DNA from: Geodermatophilus obscurus DSM 43160
GTDB taxonomy: Bacteria; Actinomycetota; Actinomycetes; Mycobacteriales; Geodermatophilaceae
DNA length: 64,000 nt
Reading direction: 5' to 3'
NCBI RefSeq assembly: GCF_000025345.1
Contig: NC_013757.1
Location: forward strand, 3,472,001 to 3,536,000
Made by a program: the position numbers and the translations under genes. This document shows, piece by piece, positions 55,027-63,134 of this stretch. How positions within the stretch are numbered: position 1 is the first letter of the stretch; each line of letters begins with the position of its first letter. Below the pieces are notes generated by a model, which was not told where the DNA came from, did not search any database, and worked only from the letters and a program-made list of their open reading frames with translations.

Positions 55027-56535
55027 GTGCCGCCCACGATCTCCGCCACCGACCGCCCGCTCGAGAAGCTCTCCGCCGACGCCGTCGTCGTCGGCGTCGG
55101 CAAGGGTCCCGACGGCCCGCTGCCCACGCCTGGCGCGGAGGCAGTCGACCGGCTGCTGGGTGGTCGGCTGCTGACCGCCCTCGCTAACCTGGGCGCGCGC
55201 GGCGCCGAGGACGAGGTCACCCGGGTCGCCTCACTGGGCCAGGGCCCGTTCCCCGTGATCGCCGTCGTCGGCCTCGGCGCGCCCCGAACCGGTGGCGGGT
55301 ACGCCCCCGAGGCGGTCCGCCGGGCCGCCGGTGCGGCGAGCCGGGCGCTGTCGGGCCGCGCCTCGGTGGTCACCCTGCTGGCCGCGGTCGGCGGGACGCC
55401 CGACGAGCAGCGGCTGCACGCAGTCGGTGAGGGCAGCCTGCTCGGCGCCTACGAGTTCACCGCCTACAAGTCCGACACCGACGGACGGCCCACCCCGCCG
55501 CGCGAGTTCACCGTCGTCGTCCCCGACGCCGGGGACGCCAAGGCGCCGCTGCAGCGCGCCCGCGCGGTCGCCGACGCGATCACGCTGGTGCGCGACCTGG
55601 TCAACACCCCGCCCAACGACCTGTACCCCGCCGAGCTGGCCGCCCGCGGCGCGGCCGCCGGGAAGGCGGCCGGGCTCAAGGTCGAGGTGCTCGACGAGGC
55701 GGCCCTGGCTGCCGGAGGCTACGGCGGGGTCCTCGCCGTCGGGGGCGGCTCCGCGCGCGGGCCGCGCCTGCTGCGGCTGACCTACTCGGGGAAGAAGGCC
55801 CGCACGAAGGTCGCGCTGGTCGGCAAGGGCATCACCTTCGACAGCGGCGGTCTGTCGATCAAGCCGGCCGCCAACATGCACCACATGACGAGCGACATGG
55901 CCGGCGCCGCCGCCGTGATCGCCACCGTCTGCCTGGTCGCCGAGCTGGGCCTGCCGGTCGAGGTCACCGCCACCGTGCCGATCGCGGAGAACCTGCCCAG
56001 CGGGACCGCCTACCGCCCTGCCGACGTGGTGACCTTCCGCAACGGCAAGAAGGCGGAGATCACCAACACCGACGCCGAGGGCCGCGTCATCCTGGCCGAC
56101 GCCCTCGCGCGAGCGGCCGAGGACTCCCCCGACGCCATCCTGGAGACCTCCACGCTCACCGGCGCGCAACTGGTCGCCCTGGGTTCGCGCACCGCCGGGG
56201 TCATGGGCAGCGACGACATGCGCGACGCCGTCGTGGCCGCCTCCGCCCGCAGCGGCGAGGCGATGTGGGCGATGCCGATGCCCGCTGAGCTGCGCCGCGG
56301 ACTGGACTCGCCGATCGCCGACTTCGTCAACGCCAACGCCGACCGGATGGGCGGCATGCTGGTCGGGGCGCACTTCCTCGCCGAGTTCGTGCCGGCCGGG
56401 GTGCCGTGGGCGCACATCGACATCGCCGGCCCGAGCTACAACACCGGCGCACCCTGGGGCTACACGCCCAAGGGCGGCACCGGCGTCCCGGTGCGCACCC
56501 TGCTCGCGACGATCGAGGACCTCATCGCGGGGTGA
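55027..56535 (+). CDS. pepA: Leucyl aminopeptidase (M17)
   Basis: 502 residues, cytosolic hexameric aminopeptidase with two metal ions. N-terminal macro-like domain (about 1-165); catalytic domain with VGKGITFDSGGLSIKP (about 264-279, Lys and Asp ligands), HHMTSDMAGAAAVIA, ITNTDAEGRVILADAL (about 344-359; metal ligands and catalytic Arg) and HIDIAGPSYNTGAPWGYTPK near the end. GTG 55027 with TAGGAT 6 nt upstream. Neighbour of gcvT as in M. tuberculosis (Rv2211c/Rv2213). Confidence 0.95.
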   Translation: MPPTISATDRPLEKLSADAVVVGVGKGPDGPLPTPGAEAVDRLLGGRLLTALANLGARGAEDEVTRVASLGQGPFPVIAVVGLGAPRTGGGYAPEAVRRAAGAASRALSGRASVVTLLAAVGGTPDEQRLHAVGEGSLLGAYEFTAYKSDTDGRPTPPREFTVVVPDAGDAKAPLQRARAVADAITLVRDLVNTPPNDLYPAELAARGAAAGKAAGLKVEVLDEAALAAGGYGGVLAVGGGSARGPRLLRLTYSGKKARTKVALVGKGITFDSGGLSIKPAANMHHMTSDMAGAAAVIATVCLVAELGLPVEVTATVPIAENLPSGTAYRPADVVTFRNGKKAEITNTDAEGRVILADALARAAEDSPDAILETSTLTGAQLVALGSRTAGVMGSDDMRDAVVAASARSGEAMWAMPMPAELRRGLDSPIADFVNANADRMGGMLVGAHFLAEFVPAGVPWAHIDIAGPSYNTGAPWGYTPKGGTGVPVRTLLATIEDLIAG

Positions 56536-56541
56536 CGTGCT

Positions 56542-56602
56542 GGAACGGCCGCCGTCAGGGCCCCGCCGCGAGCTAGCGAGTGGTGGGGGGACGGCGGTCC
56601 TT
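56542..56602 (+). repeat. Intergenic GC-hairpin repeat, copy 15
   Basis: GGAACGGCCGCCGTC to GACGGCGGTCCTT; arms CCGCCGTC/GACGGCGG pair perfectly and are the most different from the consensus. Core CCGCCGCGAGCTAGCGAGTG. Starts 6 nt after the pepA stop and overlaps the 3' end of the convergent gene by about 30 bp. Confidence 0.92.
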
Positions 56603-56905
56603 ACTCCAGTCCCGCATCCGCTGCGGGTAGCCGGTCACCTGGGCGTCGTAGACGGGGATGCCGAGCTCGCGGGACAGCCGCCGGGCGGCCTCCGGCCCGT
56701 CGATGCGGCGCCGCGTCCACTCGCCGTCCGCGGCGACCAGGACGATGGTGGTCTCCGTGACCGCGGTCCGGGGCTCGACGTACCCCTCGACGCCGCGCCG
56801 GCTGGCGACGAACTGCTCGAGGTGGGCGACGTCGGCCCGCCCGGCACCCCGGTCGAGGGTGGCGCGGCCCGCTGTCCGCCGCCGCAGTCGGCTCCACAGC
56901 CCCAT
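56573..56905 (-). CDS. Conserved actinobacterial protein near pepA (unknown function)
   Basis: 110 residues. The middle GVEGYVEPRTAVTETTIVLV then AADGEWTRRRIDGPEAARRL and the IPVYDAQVTGYPQRMRDW end form a pattern I know from many actinobacterial hypothetical proteins placed beside lpd/pepA. The last residues (KDRRPPTTR) are encoded by the GC-hairpin repeat copy 15, so the natural end was probably near RMRDWSK. ATG 56905 follows a GGGAGCGGGC stretch. No catalytic motif seen. Confidence 0.78.
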   Translation of the reverse strand: MGLWSRLRRRTAGRATLDRGAGRADVAHLEQFVASRRGVEGYVEPRTAVTETTIVLVAADGEWTRRRIDGPEAARRLSRELGIPVYDAQVTGYPQRMRDWSKDRRPPTTR

Positions 56906-57058
56906 GCCCGCTCCCGTCCTGCCCGGGTCGCGCTCGTACCGCGACGTCCGGGCTGGCAACGGTGCTGCCCACGGACACGTTCCCGGAGTGGCAGGATGGG
57001 CGCGGATCATCCCCCGCCCGTGTGAACCGGACGGGACCCCGGCACCCGAGGAGTACTC

Positions 57059-58438
57059 GTGAGCGCACCCACCTCCCCCGCCGACCTGGTCATCCTCGGT
57101 GGTGGCTCGGGTGGCTACGCCGCCGCGCTGCGCGCCGCCGAACTGGGCATGTCCGTCGTCCTCGTCGAGCGGGACAAGGTCGGCGGCACCTGCCTGCACC
57201 GCGGCTGCATCCCCACCAAGGCCCTGCTGCACGCCGGCGAGGTCGCCGACCTGGCTCGCGAGGGCGAGCAGTTCGGCGTCAAGACGTCACTGGCCGGCAT
57301 CGACATGGACGGCGTCAACAACTACAAGGACGGCGTCATCTCCCGGCTCTACAAGGGCCTGCAGGGTCTGATCAAGAGCCGCAAGATTCAGTACGTCGAG
57401 GGCGAGGGCCGGCTGGTCTCCCCCACCGCGGTCGAGGCCAACGGGCAGCGCTACGAGGGCAAGCACGTGCTGCTGGCGACCGGCTCCTACGCCCGCTCGC
57501 TGCCCGGCCTCGACATCGATGGCACCCGGGTCATCACCAGCGACCACGCGCTCAACATGGACCGGGTGCCCGCCTCGGCGATCATCCTGGGCGGCGGCGT
57601 CATCGGCTGCGAGTTCGCCAGCGCCTGGAAGTCCTTCGGTGTCGACGTCACCATCATCGAGGCCCTGCCGCACCTGGTGCCGCTCGAGGACGAGTCGTCC
57701 TCCAAGCTCCTGGAGCGTGCGTTCCGCCGCCGCAAGATCGGCTTCGAGCTCGGCAGCCGCTTCTCGGGCGTGCAGCACACCGAGAACGGCGTCAAGGTGT
57801 CGATGGAGAACGGCAAGGAGTTCGAGGCCGAGCTGCTGCTGGTGGCCGTGGGCCGCGGCCCGGTCAGCCAGGGTCTGGGCTACGAGGAGGCCGGCGTCGC
57901 CATGGAGCGCGGCTACGTCCTCGTCGACGAGTACCTCCGCACCAGCGTGCCCACCATCTCCGCCGTCGGCGACCTGATCCCGACGCTGCAGCTGGCCCAC
58001 GTCGGCTTCGCCGAGGGCATCCTGGTGGCCGAGCGGCTGGCCGGCCTCGAGCCCGCCCCGATCGACTACGCCGGCGTCCCGCGGATCACCTACTCCGACC
58101 CCGAGGTCGCCTCGGTCGGTCTCACCGAGGCCCAGGCCAAGGAGCGCTTCGGCGAGATCAAGACGCTGAACTACGACCTCGGCGGCAACGGCCGCAGCCA
58201 GATCCTCAAGACCGCCGGCGCCGTGAAGCTGGTGCAGGCCGTCGACGGCCCCGTCGTCGGCGTGCACATGGTCGGCAGCCGGGTCGGCGAGCTCATCGCC
58301 GAGGCGCAGCTGATCTACAACTGGGAGGCCGAGGCCGACGACGTCGCCGCCCTCATCCACCCGCACCCGACGCAGAGCGAGGCCCTGGGCGAGGCCCACC
58401 TCGCGCTCGCCGGCAAGCCGCTGCACGTGCACGGCTGA
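57059..58438 (+). CDS. lpdA: Dihydrolipoyl dehydrogenase (E3)
   Basis: FAD disulfide oxidoreductase that reoxidises dihydrolipoyl groups of 2-oxo acid dehydrogenases and the glycine cleavage system. 459 residues. FAD motif VILGGGSGGYAAALRA (10-25), redox disulfide GGTCLHRGCIPTKALLH (Cys45/Cys50), NAD motif IILGGGVIGCEFASAW, SAVGDLIPTLQLAH and the catalytic HPHPTQSE (about 434-441). GTG 57059. Forms an operon with sucB 48 nt downstream. Confidence 0.96.
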   Translation: MSAPTSPADLVILGGGSGGYAAALRAAELGMSVVLVERDKVGGTCLHRGCIPTKALLHAGEVADLAREGEQFGVKTSLAGIDMDGVNNYKDGVISRLYKGLQGLIKSRKIQYVEGEGRLVSPTAVEANGQRYEGKHVLLATGSYARSLPGLDIDGTRVITSDHALNMDRVPASAIILGGGVIGCEFASAWKSFGVDVTIIEALPHLVPLEDESSSKLLERAFRRRKIGFELGSRFSGVQHTENGVKVSMENGKEFEAELLLVAVGRGPVSQGLGYEEAGVAMERGYVLVDEYLRTSVPTISAVGDLIPTLQLAHVGFAEGILVAERLAGLEPAPIDYAGVPRITYSDPEVASVGLTEAQAKERFGEIKTLNYDLGGNGRSQILKTAGAVKLVQAVDGPVVGVHMVGSRVGELIAEAQLIYNWEAEADDVAALIHPHPTQSEALGEAHLALAGKPLHVHG

Positions 58439-58486
58439 CCCCGCCCCACCCTCCACCCACCCCGCGCCCGAAGGAGCCCTCCCCCG

Positions 58487-60379
58487 ATGCCGACCTCCGT
58501 CACCATGCCCGCCCTGGGCGAGAGCGTCACCGAGGGCACGGTCACCCGATGGCTCAAGCAGGAGGGTGAGCAGGTCGAGGTCGACGAGCCCCTCCTCGAG
58601 GTCTCGACCGACAAGGTCGACACCGAGATCCCCTCGCCGGCCGCCGGCGTGCTGAGCAGGATCCTGGTCTCCGAGGACGAGACGGTGGAGGTCGGCGCAG
58701 AGCTCGCGGTCATCGGCGGGGACGGCGACGGCGGCGGCGCGGGCGGCCCCGAGTCGGCCGAGGACACCGACACCACCCCGCAGACCCCGGTCGATCAGGT
58801 CGAGGACGCCGGTCCTGGTCCGTCGGACGAGCAGCAGCCGGCCGCGGCCGCACCGGCTTCCGACGGCGGCTCCGGCGGTGGTGGCGGCGGTGAGGGGACG
58901 CCGGTGACCATGCCGGCGCTCGGCGAGAGCGTCACCGAGGGCACGGTCACCCGCTGGCTGAAGTCCGTCGGCGACGAGGTGACCGCCGACGAGCCGCTGC
59001 TGGAGGTCTCCACCGACAAGGTCGACACCGAGATCCCCGCGCCGGTGTCGGGCACGCTCCTGTCGATTTCGGTGGACGAGGACGAGACGGTGGAGGTCGG
59101 TGCGGAGCTGGCCGTCATCGGCTCCGGGTCCGCGGGCGGGGGCGCCCCGGCGCAGGCCCCGGCTCCCTCGGCCCCGGCCCAGCAGGAGCCGCAGTCACAG
59201 CAGGAGCCGCGCGAGCCGGCGCCGCCGGCGCAGGCCACGCAGCCGACGCCGCAGGCCGACCCGACGCCGCAGCGGGCGCAGCCGTCCTCGGAGCAGCCCG
59301 GTGCCGACTACGGCTCCGGCGGGGTGCTGCCGAGCACCTCCCCCACCGACGCGCCGTCGCCCGCCCAGGCGGTCGCCCCGCAGGCGCCCGCCGCGCCGAA
59401 GACCCCGGCTCCGGCTCCTGCCGGTGACGGGGGCGGTCAGTACGTCACCCCGCTGGTGCGCCGGTTGGCCGCCGACCGCGGCGTCGACCTGTCCTCGGTG
59501 ACCGGCACAGGCGTCGGTGGGCGGATCCGCAAGCAGGACGTCATCGCCGCTGCGGAGAAGGCCGCCGCACCGGCGGAGGCCCCGGCTCCGGCCGCCGCGG
59601 CCTCGGGCCGGCCGACGCCGAGCCCGTCGCCGGCGGCCCAACCCGACACCTCGCTGCGCGGGCGCACCGAGAAGCTATCCCGGCTGCGCACCGTCATCGC
59701 CCGTCGGATGGTGGAGTCACTGCAGGTCAGCGCCCAGCTGACGACGGTCGTGGAGGCCGACGTCACGACCATCGCGCGGCTGCGGGACCGCGCCAAGCGC
59801 GACTTCGAGGCCCGCGAGGGCGTCAAGCTGTCGTTCCTGCCGTTCTTCGCGAAGGCGGCGGTCGAGGCGCTCAAGGCCCACCCGGCCGTGAACTCCTCGA
59901 TCGACCTCGAGGCGGGCACGGTGACCTACCACGACGCCGAGAACCTGGGCGTCGCGGTCGACACCGAGCGGGGCCTGCTGGTGCCGGTGATCAGGGACGC
60001 CGGTGACCTGAGCATCGGCGGGCTGGCCCGCAAGATCGCCGACCTGGCGGAGCGCACCCGCACCAACAAGGTGACCCCGGACGAGCTCGGCGGCGGCACC
60101 TTCACGCTGACCAACACCGGCAGCCGTGGGGCGCTGTTCGACACGCCGATCATCAACCAGCCTCAGGTGGCGATCCTCGGCCTGGGCAGCGTCGTCAAGC
60201 GCCCGGTCGTCGTCCAGGACCCCGGCCTCGGCGAGGTCATCGCGGTCCGGTCGATGGTCTACCTGGCGCTGACCTACGACCACCGGATCGTCGACGGCGC
60301 CGACGCCGCCCGCTTCCTCGTCACGGTGAAGGAGCGGCTGGAGGCCGGTCAGTTCCAGGGCGAGCTCGGCCTCTCCTGA
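58487..60379 (+). CDS. sucB: 2-oxo acid dehydrogenase E2 (dihydrolipoamide acyltransferase) with two lipoyl domains
   Basis: 630 residues. Lipoyl domain 1 about 3-76 and 2 about 139-212, each with [12 protein letters not shown] carrying the lipoyl Lys and sharing the [14 protein letters not shown] segment. Ala/Pro linkers; peripheral subunit-binding domain about 318-354 ([20 protein letters not shown]); catalytic domain about 395-630 ending [23 protein letters not shown] 58487 follows AAGGAG. In actinobacteria this gene (Rv2215 DlaT type) is annotated SucB but serves as the pyruvate dehydrogenase E2; both readings remain possible. Confidence 0.95.
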   Translation: MPTSVTMPALGESVTEGTVTRWLKQEGEQVEVDEPLLEVSTDKVDTEIPSPAAGVLSRILVSEDETVEVGAELAVIGGDGDGGGAGGPESAEDTDTTPQTPVDQVEDAGPGPSDEQQPAAAAPASDGGSGGGGGGEGTPVTMPALGESVTEGTVTRWLKSVGDEVTADEPLLEVSTDKVDTEIPAPVSGTLLSISVDEDETVEVGAELAVIGSGSAGGGAPAQAPAPSAPAQQEPQSQQEPREPAPPAQATQPTPQADPTPQRAQPSSEQPGADYGSGGVLPSTSPTDAPSPAQAVAPQAPAAPKTPAPAPAGDGGGQYVTPLVRRLAADRGVDLSSVTGTGVGGRIRKQDVIAAAEKAAAPAEAPAPAAAASGRPTPSPSPAAQPDTSLRGRTEKLSRLRTVIARRMVESLQVSAQLTTVVEADVTTIARLRDRAKRDFEAREGVKLSFLPFFAKAAVEALKAHPAVNSSIDLEAGTVTYHDAENLGVAVDTERGLLVPVIRDAGDLSIGGLARKIADLAERTRTNKVTPDELGGGTFTLTNTGSRGALFDTPIINQPQVAILGLGSVVKRPVVVQDPGLGEVIAVRSMVYLALTYDHRIVDGADAARFLVTVKERLEAGQFQGELGLS

Positions 60380-60388
60380 CCCACACCC

Positions 60389-60422
60389 GATCGGGGCCCC
60401 GGCAGCTGCCGGGGCCCCGATC
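60389..60422 (+). terminator. Terminator after sucB
   Basis: A perfect palindrome: GATCGGGGCCCCGGCAG (60389-60405) is the exact complement of the next 17 nt (60406-60422), 10 nt after the sucB stop. Confidence 0.85.
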
Positions 60423-60447
60423 GCGTCCCGCCCCCTGGAGGACAGAC

Positions 60448-61356
60448 ATGAAGGTCGCGGTCACCGGCTCCTCCGGGCTGATCGGCACGCGCCTGGTGGC
60501 CGCCCTGCGGGCCGACGGGCACGAGGTGCTGCGCCTGGTCCGCCGGACGCCGCGGACCGCCGACGAGCACCGCTGGGACCCCCAGCACCGGCGGATCGAC
60601 CCGGCCCTGCTGTCCGACGTCGACGCCGTGGTGAACCTGGCCGGCACCCCCATCCGGCCGCGGCCCTTCACCGCCGGCTACAAGGAGCGGCTGCGCTCCA
60701 GCCGGCTCGACAGCACCATCACGGTGAGCGAGGCGCTGGCCGCGGCGGCGACGGCCGACCCGGGACGCCGCCGGGCGCTGCTCTCCGCGTCGGCCGTGGG
60801 CTACTACGGCGACACCGGGGACCGGCCGGTGCAGGAGGACGCGCCACCCGGCAGCGACTTCCTGGCCCGGCTGTGCGTCGACTGGGAGGCCGCCACCCGC
60901 GCCGCCGAGGACGCCGGCGTGCGGGTCGTGCACCTGCGCACCGGCCTGGTGGTCGGCCGCGACGCCATGCTGGTCCGCATCCTGGGCCTGGTCTTCCGGG
61001 CCGGCCTGGGGGGTCGGATGGGCTCGGGACGGCAGTACTGGCCGTGGATCAGCCTGGACGACGAGGTGGACGCGATGCGCTTCCTGCTGACCGCCGACGT
61101 CTCCGGCCCGGTGAACCTCACCGGACCCGCCCCCGTGACCAATACCGAGTTCGTGCGGCGTCTGGCGGCCGCCGTGCACCGGCCCGCGGTCCTGCCGGTG
61201 CCCGGGCCGGTGCTGTCGCTGGCCCTGGGCGAGTTCGGCCGGTCCAGCGTGCTGGCCGGTCAGCGCGCAGTGCCGGCGGCGCTGGAGCGAGCCGGTTACC
61301 AGTGGACCCACCGCGACCTCGACGACGCCTTCCGGGCGGCCCTCCAGCGCGGCTGA
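60448..61356 (+). CDS. TIGR01777 family epimerase/SDR protein
   Basis: 302 residues, extended SDR. VAVTGSSGLIGTRLVAALRA (3-22) is the NAD(P) motif; VNLAGTPIRPRPFTAGYKER and SSRLDSTITVSEAL are typical of the YfcH/SulA family; SASAVGYYGDTGDRPVQEDA (about 112-131) holds the YYG motif; the C-terminal DUF1731 part includes LALGEFGRSSVLAGQRAVPA. ATG 60448 with GGAGGAC upstream. Counterpart of Rv2216. Substrate unknown. Confidence 0.93.
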   Translation: MKVAVTGSSGLIGTRLVAALRADGHEVLRLVRRTPRTADEHRWDPQHRRIDPALLSDVDAVVNLAGTPIRPRPFTAGYKERLRSSRLDSTITVSEALAAAATADPGRRRALLSASAVGYYGDTGDRPVQEDAPPGSDFLARLCVDWEAATRAAEDAGVRVVHLRTGLVVGRDAMLVRILGLVFRAGLGGRMGSGRQYWPWISLDDEVDAMRFLLTADVSGPVNLTGPAPVTNTEFVRRLAAAVHRPAVLPVPGPVLSLALGEFGRSSVLAGQRAVPAALERAGYQWTHRDLDDAFRAALQRG

Positions 61357-61363
61357 GCCCGGC

Positions 61364-63016
61364 TCAGGACACCAGCTCGGCCGACGCGATCCGCCACCCC
61401 TCCGCGGTGGCGACGAGCGTCATGCGCACCTCCGCCTCGCCGCGACCTGCCATCGGGCGCAGCGCCGGGCCCCCGGCGTCCGCGGCGTGCACCACCTCGT
61501 AGGCGGGCCAGCGGTCGACCACCCGCAGGGTCACCCGGCCCTCCGCGGCCGAGCCGTCGAGCATGGTCACGCCGACCACCTCGGGCGCGAAGCCGCGGAG
61601 CGCCTCCCCGGCGGCGGCCAGGGCGGAGACCGTGCCCCGGTCGGCGGCCAGCAAGCTGCTGCCCGGCGCGTACACATCGTCGAGCGACGCCGGTGAGCCG
61701 GTGGAGAGGGCCTGTGCCCGGCGCTCGTAGAGCTCGGTGAGCCGGGCCGACCAGTCCTCCTCCGACACGGCAGCGACCCCTCCCCCGACCGCCGGCGCCG
61801 GCGCGGCGGTGGTCTTTGGTGCGGCGCCGAGCGACGGACCGGCAGTGACCGACGGACCGGCCGAGGACGGCGCGACCGCCGACGGGCCCGGCGCCGGCTG
61901 CGGCGCGCGTGTTGTGCCTGCGGCGCGGTCGGCCAGGGCCGCCGGTTCGGGCGCCGGCGCACCGCCCCACCAGCCGCCCAGCTGCGCCACGAGGGCGACG
62001 GCGGCGGCTACCCCGACCAGTACCGCGGCACGGCGCAGCAGCGGACCGGACGCCACCAGCCGGGCGCGGAACCCGGTGCTGTCGGGTGGCACCTGCTCGG
62101 GGACCAGCCGGTGCCGGCCGGGAACCTGGTGGGTGAGCTCGGTGCGCGGGCCCCGCCCGGTGCGGGCGAGCTCCTCGTCGGGCACCCCGGCCCGCGGCAA
62201 CCGCACCGGCTCGGGACGACAGGCGTGCCGCAGGTCGAGGGCGAAGGCGGCGGCCGACCCGCGGTCGTGCGGGTCGGGGGACAGCCCGCGGGTGATCACC
62301 GCTAGCAGGTCCGCAGGCGCGTCGGGGGCGAGCTCGGCGAGGTCGGGCAGCACGCCGTCAGCGGCGACCCGCAGCGTGTCGGCCGGCGTCGCGGCGTTCC
62401 ACGGCGCCACCCCGGTGAGCGCGTGGAAGGCCGCCGCGGCGACACCGAAGACGTCGGACTCCGGCCCGGGAGCGCCGCCGCGGGCCACCGTCGGGTCGAC
62501 GTAGGCCGGTGTCACCTCACCGACTGCCTCCTCACCCAGCACCCGCGCCACCCCGAGGTCGGTGAGCACCGGGCGGCCCTCGGCGGTGAAGACGACGTTG
62601 CCCGGGGAGAGGTCGCCGTGCACCACCCCGCGCTCGTGCGCGTGGGCCAGCGCGGCGGCCACCGGGGCCAGGGCGGTGACCACCTCCCCCGGTCGCAGCC
62701 GGCCGCGGCGGGCCAGCAGTGCGGCCAGGCTGCCGCCGGACAGCAGGTCGAGCACCAGGGCCACGCGCGGCTGCCCGCCACGGCGCGGTCCGTGCACGAC
62801 CTCGTGCAGCCGGACCAGGTGCGGGTGGTCGAGCTCGCCGAGCAGCGCCGCCTCACGCGCCTGCCGCTCGGCGTCCCCGGCGACCAGCAGCTTCACCGCC
62901 ACCGGTGCGCCACCGGACCGGGGCACCGCCCGCCACACCTCACCGGACCCGCCCCGGCCGAGCAGCTCCTCCAGCCGGTAACCGGGGACGACGGGCGCGG
63001 ACGGGGGCGAGGGCAT
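61364..63016 (-). CDS. Transmembrane Ser/Thr protein kinase with external NTF2-like domain
   Basis: 550 residues. Kinase domain about 13-270: LLGRGGSGEVWRA, VAVKLL, catalytic loop VVHGDLSPGNVVF (HGD for HRD) and LTDLGVARV (DLG for DFG); a YVDPTV stretch replaces the usual APE region. Membrane helix about 333-352, Pro/Ala-rich spacer, then an extracytoplasmic domain about 420-550 (WSARLTELYERRAQALSTGS, LDDVYAPGSSLLAADRGTVS) resembling an NTF2-like sensor fold. ATG 63016 has TACGGT 7 nt upstream (leaderless). Ligand and targets unknown. Confidence 0.88.
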   Translation of the reverse strand: MPSPPSAPVVPGYRLEELLGRGGSGEVWRAVPRSGGAPVAVKLLVAGDAERQAREAALLGELDHPHLVRLHEVVHGPRRGGQPRVALVLDLLSGGSLAALLARRGRLRPGEVVTALAPVAAALAHAHERGVVHGDLSPGNVVFTAEGRPVLTDLGVARVLGEEAVGEVTPAYVDPTVARGGAPGPESDVFGVAAAAFHALTGVAPWNAATPADTLRVAADGVLPDLAELAPDAPADLLAVITRGLSPDPHDRGSAAAFALDLRHACRPEPVRLPRAGVPDEELARTGRGPRTELTHQVPGRHRLVPEQVPPDSTGFRARLVASGPLLRRAAVLVGVAAAVALVAQLGGWWGGAPAPEPAALADRAAGTTRAPQPAPGPSAVAPSSAGPSVTAGPSLGAAPKTTAAPAPAVGGGVAAVSEEDWSARLTELYERRAQALSTGSPASLDDVYAPGSSLLAADRGTVSALAAAGEALRGFAPEVVGVTMLDGSAAEGRVTLRVVDRWPAYEVVHAADAGGPALRPMAGRGEAEVRMTLVATAEGWRIASAELVS

Positions 63017-63023
63017 GGCGGGC

Positions 63024-63029
63024 ACCGTA
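63024..63029 (-). promoter_or_regulatory. -10 box of the second kinase gene
   Basis: TACGGT on the minus strand, 7 nt before ATG 63016. Confidence 0.6.
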
Positions 63030-63122
63030 GGCGGCCACGCGATGACCCCGCTCCGGCTGTCCACAGGGGTCGGCCTGCTCCACAGAGCCGGGCCCGGACG
63101 GGTGGCACCGCGGTGGGCGTCC

Positions 63123-63128
63123 TAGGTT
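63123..63128 (+). promoter_or_regulatory. -10 box of the FAD oxidoreductase gene
   Basis: TAGGTT, 6 nt before ATG 63135: leaderless type. Confidence 0.55.
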
Positions 63129-63134
63129 CGGGCC

